This document shows, one piece after another, positions 1 to 7,809 of a DNA stretch of 20,563 nt. Position numbers and translations under genes: made by a program. The stretch is taken from positions 1-20,563 of the forward strand of contig CAUDIU010000028.1 of assembly GCA_958449715.1 (NCBI GenBank), written 5' to 3'. The notes under the pieces were generated by a model. It saw only the letters and a program-made list of their open reading frames with translations. It did not search any database and had not been told where the DNA came from. The DNA comes from an uncultured Clostridium sp. (GTDB lineage: Bacteria > Cyanobacteriota > Vampirovibrionia > Gastranaerophilales > Gastranaerophilaceae). Positions within the stretch are counted from its first letter, which is position 1. Each line of letters starts with the position of its first letter.

Positions 1-494
1 GTCCCTGCTTTGATATAAACATAATCACCTTGATTTACATCCAAATAATCAATTACATCATCATATTTCCCTTCTGCGACTTTTTCTCTTAAGTCAACAG
101 AAGATTTAGCTTTGCAACCATCAAAAATTTTACCGTTTTTAGGTACTTCTAAAAAATACCAAGATTCATTTTTTCCAAAATCCGCATTCTCTAATTTCTT
201 AGCCATTTCATCATTTGGATGAACTTGTAAACTTAAATCATCTGTAGCATCTACTAATGCTAACAAGAAAGGGAATTCTGTATATTTTTCCAAACCAAAT
301 TTTGATTTATTTTCATCAAAATATTTTCTAAATAACTCTCCTTTATATTTACCGTTCAAAATCTCACTTTCTAACTCTTTATTTGAAATAAGAGAATATA
401 AATGACCGATTTTCTTTGAATCAGTATTTGAATAAGGTGTCAATCTTTCCCCACCCCATATTGTTTCATGAACAATTGTTTTTATTACAAGCAT
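1..494 (-). CDS. manA: Mannose-6-phosphate isomerase, class I (partial, cut by window edge)
   Basis: Reading the minus strand from the ATG at 494 gives an open frame of 164 codons that leaves the window at position 1, so the C-terminal half is missing. It matches the short type I phosphomannose isomerase family, a zinc enzyme interconverting mannose-6-phosphate and fructose-6-phosphate. Visible marks are an early ETIWGGERL, then PFLLALVDATDDLSLQVHPND near residues 77-97, which holds the Gln and His zinc ligands, then GKNESWYFLE (Glu ligand) and a cupin-like GDYVYIKAG at the cut. An AAGGA-type Shine-Dalgarno lies just upstream. It follows the HAD gene by 12 nt, so it is the third gene of the minus-strand operon. 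With the nucleotidyltransferase upstream this suggests supply of mannose-type sugars for surface glycans; that role is inferred. Confidence 0.88.
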   Translation of the reverse strand, partial: MLVIKTIVHETIWGGERLTPYSNTDSKKIGHLYSLISNKELESEILNGKYKGELFRKYFDENKSKFGLEKYTEFPFLLALVDATDDLSLQVHPNDEMAKKLENADFGKNESWYFLEVPKNGKIFDGCKAKSSVDLREKVAEGKYDDVIDYLDVNQGDYVYIKAG

Positions 495-506
495 TAAAAA
501 TTCTCC

Positions 507-893
507 TTACAAATTTTCATCCAAAATAATTTCCAAATTTTCTAAACCCTGATTTCTATTCGGAGTCAATGCATAAGCACATTGTAAACCTGATGGTTTA
601 TTATCATTTATTAAAATCCTTTCACCCATAGGCATACCAAATAATATTTCATTATATCTAATATTATGTTTTGCTAAGAATTTTTCTGTTTTTTCTCTTG
701 CTTCTTTTTCCCTTGCAGTAAGAATGAGAACAAAATCATCTTTAGGTATAGATTGCAAAAACTCTTTTGCACCTGGCAAGAATTCATCTTCTCCAGTTTT
801 ATATCCGTTATGTACAACAAGTGTACCATCAAAGTCCAAAACCCATGTGTGATTCAATTTCGATAATCTTAACTGCGTTCTTTCTAATAACAT
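507..893 (-). CDS. Small HAD-family phosphatase, capsule/sugar-phosphate type
   Basis: This 128-residue protein carries the haloacid dehalogenase core without a large cap. Motif I is LDFDGTL, with nucleophile Asp20 and acid Asp22. Motif II is LILTAR, with Thr59. Motif IV is ILINDNKP, around Asp97. Such short HAD proteins are often encoded next to nucleotidyltransferases in capsule and lipooligosaccharide loci and usually remove a phosphate from a small sugar or polyol phosphate; the actual substrate cannot be read from the sequence. The start is supported by an AAGGA element about 5 nt upstream of the ATG. It lies 21 nt after the fusion nucleotidyltransferase and 12 nt before manA, so the three are probably co-transcribed. 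No sign of damage. Confidence 0.8.
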   Translation of the reverse strand: MLLERTQLRLSKLNHTWVLDFDGTLVVHNGYKTGEDEFLPGAKEFLQSIPKDDFVLILTAREKEAREKTEKFLAKHNIRYNEILFGMPMGERILINDNKPSGLQCAYALTPNRNQGLENLEIILDENL

Positions 894-914
894 AATTTTC
901 CTTTTTTATTTAAA

Positions 915-2420
915 TTAAATATATTCCCTAATTAAATAAGTTCCATTATAAAAAGCTAAACACATAGAATCATAATCTTCCCAACAATGACTAGCTAAAG
1001 ATAACCAAATAATTGCATGGATAAATTTTATATCATCTATTTTACAATTTTGCATATTTTTTAAAACTTTATCAGTCATTGCTTCCCAGCCATTAGAAGA
1101 TATCTCATAATTAACAGCATCGGATTCATCATCTATTTTTAATGAAAAGTCTTTTACATTAAATCTATCAAAATTACCACTCATTGAATAATATAATTTT
1201 GCCCAATCATATCTGATATCACCAAGGACTTCTTGTTTACCAAAATAACCTCTGGCATCAATAAAGTAAATATTGTTATTATTATCTACCATTGTATTTG
1301 TTAAAGTACAATCCCCATGAATTGGACAAAATACAGTATCCATAAGTTTTTCTTCTACAGATTTTTTGAAATCATCTTTGAAAATTATTGGATTCTTACA
1401 TTTTTTACCGTTTATATTTATATATTCCTCATTAGCAAATGGTATTGCTTCTTTTATACTATTTAATCTATCAATAGTTTTTGTATAATACTCTTTTAAT
1501 AAATCTTCTTTATCTGCAGACTTTTGTTCATAACTATGCATTTTATTTACTGAATTTATTAAATTATCTGTAATTTTAGCTTTTTGGTCTTGTGAAAGTT
1601 CTGCTTGAAAAATATTTGTTCCATTAATTTTTTCCATAGTAAGAGGTTCAAAAGAATATATTTTTGGAATAGAAGAGAATCCATATTCTACCATCTTTTT
1701 ATACCAAACAATCTCGCGATCTATTAACTTTTTACCTTCTTCTGTAAGACCAGTTTTTATCACTTTATTTTCGGTAAATTCCATTTTATTGTAAGGTCTG
1801 CACCTATTTTCTGTATCTTTAAATTTTGCAATAGCTTCCAAAGTTCCGACCTCAGGACAACCTTCCATAGTCATAGGTAAAAGTTTCATACCGCTTTCTT
1901 TTAACCAAGTTGTAAAAGAGCCTGTTTCAGGAATATCAGCAAATCTTTTTTTATTTTCAAAAAGAAAACAACCAGCAACACCATATTGATCAGAAGCAAT
2001 CTTATCTAACTTGCCATTTTGAAAACTCCAAGAACATAATGAACCTTTTAATATCCCTACATAATTTCCATCAGCTAAAGTTTCAGGCTTAAAATTATCT
2101 GATAAAATTAAATCTGACCAAATTAAAAGGAATTTTTCATCCTCATTTACATATTTTAAGGCATCCTTTATACCGCAAATATTACCTGTTCCTGAAGCTT
2201 TTAATAATTTATAATCAATATCTTTTGCAAAAACTTGCAAATACCTTTTTAATACATCAAACTTATAATCTCCAATAATAATAAACTCGCTTTTCGGATA
2301 TTTATTAAACAAATGAAAAATCATAGGTCTGTTATTAATTGGCACCAAACACTTTGGTCTATTTGTTGTTAAATATTCTAAACGAGTCCCTTTTCCACCA
2401 GCTTGTATTATTATTTTCAT
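915..2420 (-). CDS. Fusion protein: sugar-1-phosphate-type nucleotidyltransferase + choline-kinase-like phosphotransferase
   Basis: The 501-residue protein has two domains. Residues 1 to about 200 are a nucleotidyltransferase fold with the NTP-binding IIIQAGGKGTRL followed by RPKCLVPI, and an LLIWSDLIL strand (around residues 98-106) with the metal-binding Asp. Residues about 210-501 resemble aminoglycoside phosphotransferase/choline kinases: HGDCTLTN at 368-375 is the catalytic Brenner-type motif, and FIDARG at 386-391 is the metal-binding motif. One chain may therefore both phosphorylate and nucleotidylate a small polar head group or sugar, as in LicA/LicC-type pathways; the substrate is unknown. 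I chose the ATG at 2420 because an AAAAGGA sits 9 nt upstream, whereas the in-frame ATG at 2429 would touch that element. First gene of the operon with the HAD phosphatase and manA. Confidence 0.8.
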   Translation of the reverse strand: MKIIIQAGGKGTRLEYLTTNRPKCLVPINNRPMIFHLFNKYPKSEFIIIGDYKFDVLKRYLQVFAKDIDYKLLKASGTGNICGIKDALKYVNEDEKFLLIWSDLILSDNFKPETLADGNYVGILKGSLCSWSFQNGKLDKIASDQYGVAGCFLFENKKRFADIPETGSFTTWLKESGMKLLPMTMEGCPEVGTLEAIAKFKDTENRCRPYNKMEFTENKVIKTGLTEEGKKLIDREIVWYKKMVEYGFSSIPKIYSFEPLTMEKINGTNIFQAELSQDQKAKITDNLINSVNKMHSYEQKSADKEDLLKEYYTKTIDRLNSIKEAIPFANEEYININGKKCKNPIIFKDDFKKSVEEKLMDTVFCPIHGDCTLTNTMVDNNNNIYFIDARGYFGKQEVLGDIRYDWAKLYYSMSGNFDRFNVKDFSLKIDDESDAVNYEISSNGWEAMTDKVLKNMQNCKIDDIKFIHAIIWLSLASHCWEDYDSMCLAFYNGTYLIREYI

Positions 2421-2520
2421 GATACACATTCCTTTTCATATCGTTAAAAAACTTTTATAATTTTTTATTATATAAAATTTTTAAAACTATACTCACCTCT
2501 GAATAAATATACTTCTTGAA

Positions 2521-2541
2521 TTACAAAATAACCTTTTGTAA
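2521..2541. repeat. Inverted repeat, 8-base arms with 5-base spacer
   Basis: TTACAAAA at 2521-2528 is the exact reverse complement of TTTTGTAA at 2534-2541, with TAACC between. It sits about 100 bases upstream of the fusion nucleotidyltransferase start and could be an operator for that operon. In such AT-rich DNA a chance match is possible. Confidence 0.35.
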
Positions 2542-2785
2542 ATTCTCAAATTATAATATCATAAGTAAAAAAGAATATTAATAAACTGTCAACAAATGTA
2601 ACTTTATATTACCTTTATTTAATATTACTTTTTGACAAATTATATATAATTTAATACTCATAATAATTTTTTTTTACATCGTAGTTTTTTACAAATCTTT
2701 CATCTTAGAATTTCCTTGAATCACTCAATCTATTTAATTTACCATAATATAACTATAGAAAAGTATATCATAAAATATTGCAAAA

Positions 2786-2829
2786 TACACTTATATTAAG
2801 AAGTGTAAAAATAGAGTATATAAATATAC
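2786..2829 (+). promoter_or_regulatory. Candidate promoter with two dyads in front of the ribbon-helix-helix gene
   Basis: TTAAGA at 2796-2801 and TATAAA at 2819-2824 are 17 bases apart and could be -35 and -10 boxes, placing the start of transcription near 2831 and giving a leader of about 34 nt. Two perfect dyads lie on the same stretch: TACACTT (2786-2792) with AAGTGTA (2801-2807), spanning the -35, and the palindrome GTATATAAATATAC (2816-2829), covering the -10. That arrangement fits autorepression by the small DNA-binding protein encoded just downstream; this is inference. Confidence 0.45.
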
Positions 2830-2864
2830 AGAAATTGCACATAACATGACTATGAGGTGTATTT

Positions 2865-3026
2865 ATGTTTAAAGTTGAAAAACCAGAAATGATTAATAAA
2901 ACTTTTAGATTACCACTAAAATTAGTTCAAGAATTACAAATGGTAGCACAAAATAAAGAAGTATCTCTAAATAATTTAGTACAACAATGTTGTGAGTATG
3001 CTCTTAAACATTTAGATAAAAGTTAG
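2865..3026 (+). CDS. Small ribbon-helix-helix (Arc/CopG-like) DNA-binding protein
   Basis: A 53-codon gene. The strand segment NKTFRLPLKL (residues 11-20) is followed by a helix through residue 29 or so, a turn at KEVSLNNL, and a second helix ending in YALKHL; this is the ribbon-helix-helix pattern of MetJ/Arc/CopG proteins and many antitoxins. These bind DNA as dimers through the paired N-terminal strands. A GAGGTG Shine-Dalgarno ends 6 nt before the ATG at 2865. No partner toxin gene is adjacent: the next gene starts about 190 bases later and does not look like a toxin, so I read it as a stand-alone regulator. The two dyads over its likely promoter suggest self-regulation. It could also be a plasmid- or phage-derived regulator. 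Confidence 0.72.
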   Translation: MFKVEKPEMINKTFRLPLKLVQELQMVAQNKEVSLNNLVQQCCEYALKHLDKS

Positions 3027-3127
3027 ATTTGTTATCAAATTATTAGATAATCTGAATAATTCTTTATTCTCTATTAATTTTAAATTATACCCTTTTTCTC
3101 AAACAAAAAAAGGGAATGCATATTTGA

Positions 3128-3190
3128 TTGCTATTTTATTTTTTTACTTAAATATAAATATTAATTTACATATACAAACTTAAATAGCAA
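3128..3190. repeat. Spaced 9-base inverted repeat
   Basis: TTGCTATTT at 3128-3136 and AAATAGCAA at 3182-3190 are exact reverse complements separated by 45 AT-rich bases. They bracket the non-coding stretch just before the small unknown gene at 3220. No function is evident; it may be chance. Confidence 0.3.
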
Positions 3191-3219
3191 AATTTTTTTT
3201 GACAAGTATTATATTAAAT

Positions 3220-3501
3220 ATGCAAATCAATAATATTTATTCCCCATCTTTTAAAAGTACATATACAGTAGACACAGGTACTGCAACATCTAAGACTCAA
3301 ATATTTATGCTAGGAGCATTAATGAATAATTTCTGGCTAAATAATGCTAATACAACTTTTTATAGAGTCAAAAGTTCAGGAGTATATGGGAAAGTAGATT
3401 TTAATGTAAAAGATTACAAAGATAAAGCTTTTGAAGCAGTTCTCAAAAACAACAGAATTTCATATGAAAAGAAAAACTATGGAATTAATTACATGGCATA
3501 G
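3220..3501 (+). CDS. Small protein of unknown function with Gastranaerophilales-style N-terminus
   Basis: A 93-residue protein that I do not recognise. It begins MQINNIYSPSFKSTYTV, an Asn-containing lead followed by a Pro-Ser-Phe-Lys-Ser motif resembling the PNFTG start of the alpha/beta hydrolase at 10980. The rest is polar with no signal peptide or clear membrane segment. The frame is open back to a TTG at 3199, but I prefer the ATG at 3220 because the N-terminal motif starts there. Neither start has a Shine-Dalgarno, which is unusual here; a TATTAT at 3207-3212 lies 7 nt before the ATG, so a leaderless message is possible. Position 36 bases ahead of the methyltransferase gene suggests co-transcription. 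Confidence 0.55.
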   Translation: MQINNIYSPSFKSTYTVDTGTATSKTQIFMLGALMNNFWLNNANTTFYRVKSSGVYGKVDFNVKDYKDKAFEAVLKNNRISYEKKNYGINYMA

Positions 3502-3536
3502 GAAATTTTGATATAATAAATAAAGAGGATAAACAT

Positions 3537-4007
3537 ATGAAAGAATGGCTTAAAGCTATAATTATTTTACCATTTAATGTTACTGTAGTAATCCCATGTT
3601 TAATTTTATATTTTTCTAGGTTTCATTATAATATACCAAATATTATACAAATAATTTTAGGAATCATATTATTTATATTCGGTCTATTTCTTGCTATTTG
3701 GACAATGATTTTATTTAACACAATAGGCAAAGGAACACTCGCTCCATGGGCAGCAACAAAACACTTAGTAGTTGAAGGACCTTTTAAAATAGTTAGAAAT
3801 CCAATGATTACAGGAGTTTTGAATATACTTACAGCAGAAGCATTAATTTTAAATTCGATTAATCTGTTTTATTGGATGATAATATTTTTCATTATTAATT
3901 GTATTTATTTTAAATTATTTGAAGAGAAACAACTTGAAAGGAATTTTGGTCAAGAATACTTGGAATATAAAAAGAAAGTTCCAATGTGGATTCCTAAATT
4001 CAAATAA
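3537..4007 (+). CDS. Membrane methyltransferase, isoprenylcysteine carboxyl methyltransferase/PEMT family
   Basis: A 156-residue integral membrane protein with hydrophobic segments at about residues 7-26, 37-60 and 97-125. The family signature is present: VEGPFKIVRNPMITG (79-93), then FEEKQLERNFGQEYLEY (128-144), whose Glu-Glu, Arg, Phe-Gly and Tyr residues form the S-adenosylmethionine-binding C-terminal region seen in ICMT, PEMT and NnrU-like proteins. The substrate (a lipid, an isoprenoid or a small molecule) cannot be told from the sequence. A GAGGA element lies about 6 nt upstream of the ATG. It ends 13 bases from the end of mnmG on the other strand, with no terminator hairpin visible between. 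Confidence 0.82.
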   Translation: MKEWLKAIIILPFNVTVVIPCLILYFSRFHYNIPNIIQIILGIILFIFGLFLAIWTMILFNTIGKGTLAPWAATKHLVVEGPFKIVRNPMITGVLNILTAEALILNSINLFYWMIIFFIINCIYFKLFEEKQLERNFGQEYLEYKKKVPMWIPKFK

Positions 4008-4020
4008 GCAGATTTAAGAA

Positions 4021-5904
4021 TTACAGTCTCGAAAACTGATGTCTTTCTAGCATTACCATTAAAATTGAAATATCTGCAGGTTTTACTCCTCCGATACGAG
4101 AAGCCTGAGCTAATGTTTTAGGTCTAATTTTAGATAATTTATCCTTTGTTTCTGAAGATATATGATCTATTGAAGAATAATCAATATCATCAGGAATTTT
4201 AAATTTATCTAATTTAGAAGCTTGTTCTACTTGAAATTCTTGACGTTTCAAATATCCATCATATTTTACAAGGATTTCAACCTGCTCAGTAACATCATAA
4301 GGAATATTTAAATCATTTGTAAATGAATCAATTTCTTTAATTACATTGTAATCAATGTTCGGACGTTTTAAAAGCTCAGAAATCTTCATGCCTCTATCCA
4401 TATGCTCGCCATATTTTGATAAAATTGAATTTACCTCTTCTGTTGCTGATATTTTAGCATCTTTAATTCTAGATAATTCTTTTTCAATAGCTTCTTGTTT
4501 ATCGGTAAAGACTTTATATTGAGCATCATCGATTAATCCACATTTTTTACCAATAGGAGTTAATCTTGCATCTGCATTATCCTGTCTTAATAAAAGTCTG
4601 TATTCAGAACGAGAAGTAAGCATTCTATAAGGATCTTGAATATCTTTTGTTACCAAATCATCAATCAAAGTTCCGATATAAGATGAACTTCTTGATAATT
4701 CAAGCATTTCTGTATTATTCAAGTAATTAAATGCGTTAATTCCTGCAATAAGACCTTGAGCAGCAGCTTCTTCATAACCGCTTGTACCATTGATTTGACC
4801 ACCAAAGAACAAACCTTTGATCTTTTTAGACATTAAAGAATGAGTTGTCTGCACAGCTGGGACATAATCATATTCTACCGCATAAGCAGGCTTAATAACA
4901 TGAGCTTTTTCTAACCCTGGGAGAGTTCTTAGCATTTTTACCTGAACATCTGCTGGTAAACTGCTCGAAAAACCTTGAATATACACTTCATAAGTTCCTA
5001 ATCCTTCTGGTTCGATAAAAATATGATGGGAAGGATTTTCACTAAATCTTACAACTTTATCTTCAATTGACGGACAATAACGAGGACCTACACCTTGGAT
5101 TAAGCCTTGGAACATTGGAGATTTATCAAGATTAGCTTTGATAATCGCATGAGTTTCTTCATTGGTTCTTGTCAAATAGCAAGGATATTGAGGCCTTACA
5201 GGTCTATTTGGTTTAAAAGAATAAAAATGTAACTGCTCATCACCAGGCTGAATAGTCATTTTTGAATAATCAATTGTTCTTTTATCAACTCGAGGTGGTG
5301 TTCCTGTCTTTAACTTTTTAATTTCAATTCCATGTTTTACTAAAGATTCTGATAAACCATAAGCTGCTTTTTCACCCAATCGACCTGCACTATAAGATCT
5401 AAGACCTACAAAAATTCTACCGTTTAAAGAAGTTCCTGTAGTTAACACTACAGCTCTTGCTGAATATTCAATTCCAAATTCATCAATTGCACCTACGACT
5501 TCACCATTTTCAACTAATAAATCTGTAATACAAGCCTGACGGAGATAAATATTTTCATTATTCTCAATGATATTTCGCATGTAATCCATATACTGCTTTT
5601 TATCAGACTGAGCTCGTAAAGCACGAACAGCTGGACCTTTTGAAGAATTAAGCATTTTCATCTGAATATAAGTCGCATCAGCAACCTCACCCATTACACC
5701 GCCTAATGCATCAATTTCTCTAACTAAAGTTGATTTAGCAGGACCTCCAATCGCCGGATTACAAGGCATTAATGCGATATGATCAACATTTAATGTCGCT
5801 AGTAAAACTTTTGCACCTAATCTTGCACAAGAAATTGCAGCTTCACAACCTGCATGTCCTGCACCTACAACTATTACATCATATTTATTATTAAGATAAT
5901 TCAT
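4021..5904 (-). CDS. mnmG: tRNA uridine-5-carboxymethylaminomethyl modification enzyme MnmG (GidA)
   Basis: A 627-residue FAD protein that, with MnmE, installs the cmnm5 group on wobble uridine 34 of certain tRNAs. The N-terminal Rossmann motif VVGAGHAGCEAA binds FAD. PCNPAIGGPAKS carries Cys48 and PRYCPSIEDK carries Cys277, equivalent to the two functional cysteines of the Escherichia coli enzyme. The C-terminal tail GGVKPADISILMVML is the MnmE-interacting helical region typical of the family. The frame stays open 51 bases further upstream, but the ATG at 5904 has an AGGA 9 nt before it and gives the standard family length. A TATAAT on the minus strand (5940-5935) could be its -10. No MnmE gene is in the window. 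Divergent from the TPR gene. Confidence 0.96.
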   Translation of the reverse strand: MNYLNNKYDVIVVGAGHAGCEAAISCARLGAKVLLATLNVDHIALMPCNPAIGGPAKSTLVREIDALGGVMGEVADATYIQMKMLNSSKGPAVRALRAQSDKKQYMDYMRNIIENNENIYLRQACITDLLVENGEVVGAIDEFGIEYSARAVVLTTGTSLNGRIFVGLRSYSAGRLGEKAAYGLSESLVKHGIEIKKLKTGTPPRVDKRTIDYSKMTIQPGDEQLHFYSFKPNRPVRPQYPCYLTRTNEETHAIIKANLDKSPMFQGLIQGVGPRYCPSIEDKVVRFSENPSHHIFIEPEGLGTYEVYIQGFSSSLPADVQVKMLRTLPGLEKAHVIKPAYAVEYDYVPAVQTTHSLMSKKIKGLFFGGQINGTSGYEEAAAQGLIAGINAFNYLNNTEMLELSRSSSYIGTLIDDLVTKDIQDPYRMLTSRSEYRLLLRQDNADARLTPIGKKCGLIDDAQYKVFTDKQEAIEKELSRIKDAKISATEEVNSILSKYGEHMDRGMKISELLKRPNIDYNVIKEIDSFTNDLNIPYDVTEQVEILVKYDGYLKRQEFQVEQASKLDKFKIPDDIDYSSIDHISSETKDKLSKIRPKTLAQASRIGGVKPADISILMVMLERHQFSRL

Positions 5905-5934
5905 ATTCCATATTCCTAATCGGCTATACCAGAT

Positions 5935-5940
5935 ATTATA
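5935..5940 (-). promoter_or_regulatory. Candidate -10 box for mnmG
   Basis: On the minus strand this reads TATAAT, preceded by TTTGTAC. Transcription would start about 24 nt before the mnmG ATG, leaving room for the AGGA ribosome site. No good -35 hexamer is seen at 17 bases, so confidence is modest. Confidence 0.4.
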
Positions 5941-6053
5941 GTACAAATAAAACAAATTAAGACTAAAAATTAAAATAGATTAACCTACTATCTACACCAT
6001 ATGGATGATATTAATTTAATTTAGTAAAGATTAATATTATTTATAACGAGATA

Positions 6054-6079
6054 AGAATATACACATAGAATATACACAT
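6054..6079 (+). repeat. Perfect 13-base tandem duplication in the TPR gene leader
   Basis: The unit AGAATATACACAT occurs twice head to tail (6054-6066 and 6067-6079), ending 17 bases before the ATG of the TPR gene. It lies in the likely 5' leader or promoter. Slippage or a tandem regulator site could explain it. Confidence 0.6.
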
Positions 6080-6096
6080 CTTATTGGAGCTCATTG

Positions 6097-7755
6097 ATGT
6101 CAGAACAGATTTTACTACAGCCGATAGTTGCGGCAAATACAGATAAAGCAAAAGAATCACTAGAAAAAGCCCGAATAGCACATGAAAGATATCTTATTCG
6201 CCAACAAAACAGCGATTTAGAAGAAGCTATCGAATTTTATATTGATGCTGTTAAATACGATCCTTCAATGCCTGAAGCTTATTACAGACTTGCAACTTTA
6301 ATGTGGGAACAAGGTCAAATTAGCCTTGATACCGCTATTGAACAATGTAAAACAGCAGTTTCTCTTGCTCCTCAAAACATCAATGCGCATTTATATACCG
6401 GATTTTTCATGAAATTAGCACAAGATTTTAAATCTGCTGAACAAGAATTCAAATCAGCCATTAAAATGGGAAAATTAAAATCCGGCAGACCTAGACTTAT
6501 ATTATCTCAATCCATTTTGCAAAAAATAAATTCTCAAAATGGCGGCGTAAAAGATTATATTAGCTTTGTTTATTATTTCTTGTCAGGAAGTCTCATGCTT
6601 GCTTGGGATAGACCTTCCATGAAAATGTTTTACAAAAACATGTCTGATGATTTCTCTGTATTCACATACAATACAGTTGGAAAATTCTTAGAAAAATTTA
6701 AACTCTACCCATCTGCAGAAAATTTATACCGCCAAGCAATTACAGCAACAAATCATGGGGAAATTTTCTACAATAAAATGGGAGATTTAGCCTTAAAAAA
6801 TAAAGAAATGGATTTGACTGTTGATTGCTACAGAAAAGTTTTAGAAGCAAACCCATTAAATAGAGAGGTTCTAGTAAAATTAGCTACAGTTTTACAAACT
6901 TATTTCCCAGAAAATACAGATGAAACAATTGACTGCTATGAAAAATTATTAGAATTTGATATAGATACCCCTCAAATTTACTATGAATTAGGTCATCTAT
7001 ATCTAAAAAAAGAAGATAAAATAAATTCAATCAGTGCATTCAAACTAGCTCTTGAAAAAGATCCAGAAAACCCATTTTATAACAATTCTCTTGCATATGC
7101 TTATTCAAAAGCTGAATTATACGATGATGCTATTGAACACTATCAAAAAGCAATTGCAATTAATCCTGATAACGAATGGACTTCAATAGTTTGTGAAGCT
7201 CTGGGATCTATTTATGCAGAAGCAAAAGGAAATATTGATGCAGCAGTATCGACATATCAAGCAGGCATAATCCTTGATCCTAATAATTATAATTTATTAA
7301 TATCACTAGGAGATGTGCATATGGCTGCTTATGATCTTGATAATGCAATCCGAGCATATTGCGATGCAATTACATTAAATCCTGATGATTACCGAGCTTA
7401 TTCAAAAGCAGGAATTGCGCTTTGGGAAAAAGATTATCTAGAAGAAGCACTAGTTGCTTTCCACAAGGCAATTGATTTAAACCCTAATAATGAATATGCA
7501 CAAAACAATTTAGGAATTCTTTACCTAGATGGACTTGGTGATGCAGAAGAAGCACTTGAATACTTTGAAACAGCAATTGAATTAAATCCAAGTTATACTC
7601 TTGCATACTTTAATGCAGCAAGAGCATCACAAGCAATGGGATTTATAAATGATGCTGCTAACTATTATCAAATGTCAATTGACTTAAATAAAATTACACA
7701 AGACTTAGACGAAGAAGATATTAGAACAAGACTTCATAAACTTTTTGATATTTAA
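6097..7755 (+). CDS. Large tetratricopeptide repeat (TPR) protein
   Basis: A 552-residue protein built mostly of 34-residue TPR helical pairs. Repeats run from about residue 38 to 150 and again from about 200 to 545, with the usual spacing of Ala, Gly, Tyr and Pro and the recurring 'A(I/V)xLxPxN' ends such as KAIAINPDNEW, DAITLNPDDY, KAIDLNPNNEY and TAIELNPSYT. A less repetitive stretch near 150-200 (with WDRPSMKMFY) separates the two blocks. There is no signal peptide or membrane segment, so a cytoplasmic scaffold is likely; the partner is unknown. I chose the ATG at 6097 over the adjacent TTG at 6094 because GGAG is 7 nt upstream. A 13-base tandem duplication sits in its leader. The pilin-like gene follows after 54 bases with its own promoter. 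Confidence 0.85.
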   Translation: MSEQILLQPIVAANTDKAKESLEKARIAHERYLIRQQNSDLEEAIEFYIDAVKYDPSMPEAYYRLATLMWEQGQISLDTAIEQCKTAVSLAPQNINAHLYTGFFMKLAQDFKSAEQEFKSAIKMGKLKSGRPRLILSQSILQKINSQNGGVKDYISFVYYFLSGSLMLAWDRPSMKMFYKNMSDDFSVFTYNTVGKFLEKFKLYPSAENLYRQAITATNHGEIFYNKMGDLALKNKEMDLTVDCYRKVLEANPLNREVLVKLATVLQTYFPENTDETIDCYEKLLEFDIDTPQIYYELGHLYLKKEDKINSISAFKLALEKDPENPFYNNSLAYAYSKAELYDDAIEHYQKAIAINPDNEWTSIVCEALGSIYAEAKGNIDAAVSTYQAGIILDPNNYNLLISLGDVHMAAYDLDNAIRAYCDAITLNPDDYRAYSKAGIALWEKDYLEEALVAFHKAIDLNPNNEYAQNNLGILYLDGLGDAEEALEYFETAIELNPSYTLAYFNAARASQAMGFINDAANYYQMSIDLNKITQDLDEEDIRTRLHKLFDI

Positions 7756-7757
7756 GA

Positions 7758-7786
7758 TTGACAAAATAGAAAATATCGGAAATAAT
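7758..7786 (+). promoter_or_regulatory. Promoter of the pilin-like gene
   Basis: TTGACA at 7758-7763 and AATAAT at 7781-7786 are separated by exactly 17 bases. The predicted start of transcription near 7793 gives a short leader that contains the AAAGGAG ribosome site (7794-7800) ahead of the ATG at 7810. The first hexamer begins just after the TPR stop codon. Confidence 0.6.
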
Positions 7787-7809
7787 AAACATAAAAGGAG
7801 GCTGGAATC

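Larger units (their letters stand above)
2421..2864. other. AT-rich intergenic region between divergent genes
   Basis: About 440 bases lie between the divergently read fusion gene and the ribbon-helix-helix gene. I see no convincing coding frame. It contains isolated TTGACA-like hexamers (plus strand 2632-2637; minus strand 2592-2587) without well-spaced -10 partners, an 8+8 base inverted repeat at 2521-2541, and the promoter and dyad cluster at 2786-2829, listed separately. Confidence 0.6.

Noticed and set aside
2632..2664. TTGACA at 2632-2637 as a plus-strand promoter
   Set aside because: No -10 box at 16-18 bases; TATAAT at 2645 is far too close and CATAAT at 2659 too far.
3092..3116. CCCTTTTT...AAAAAGGG hairpin after the ribbon-helix-helix gene as a terminator
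   Set aside because: Only three G-C pairs and no following T run on the plus strand, so it is too weak to call.
3199..3219. Upstream TTG start extending the small protein by seven residues
   Set aside because: No ribosome site precedes it, the TTGACA there looks like chance, and the lineage-style N-terminal motif begins at the ATG at 3220.
2865..3501. Toxin-antitoxin pair made of the ribbon-helix-helix gene and the following gene
   Set aside because: The next gene starts about 190 bases away, has its own N-terminal style and no toxin-like features; true pairs are usually overlapping or nearly so.
5905..5955. N-terminal extension of mnmG from an ATG at 5955
   Set aside because: The extension is not MnmG-like; the ATG at 5904 has an AGGA site and gives the standard length and Cys48/Cys277 numbering.
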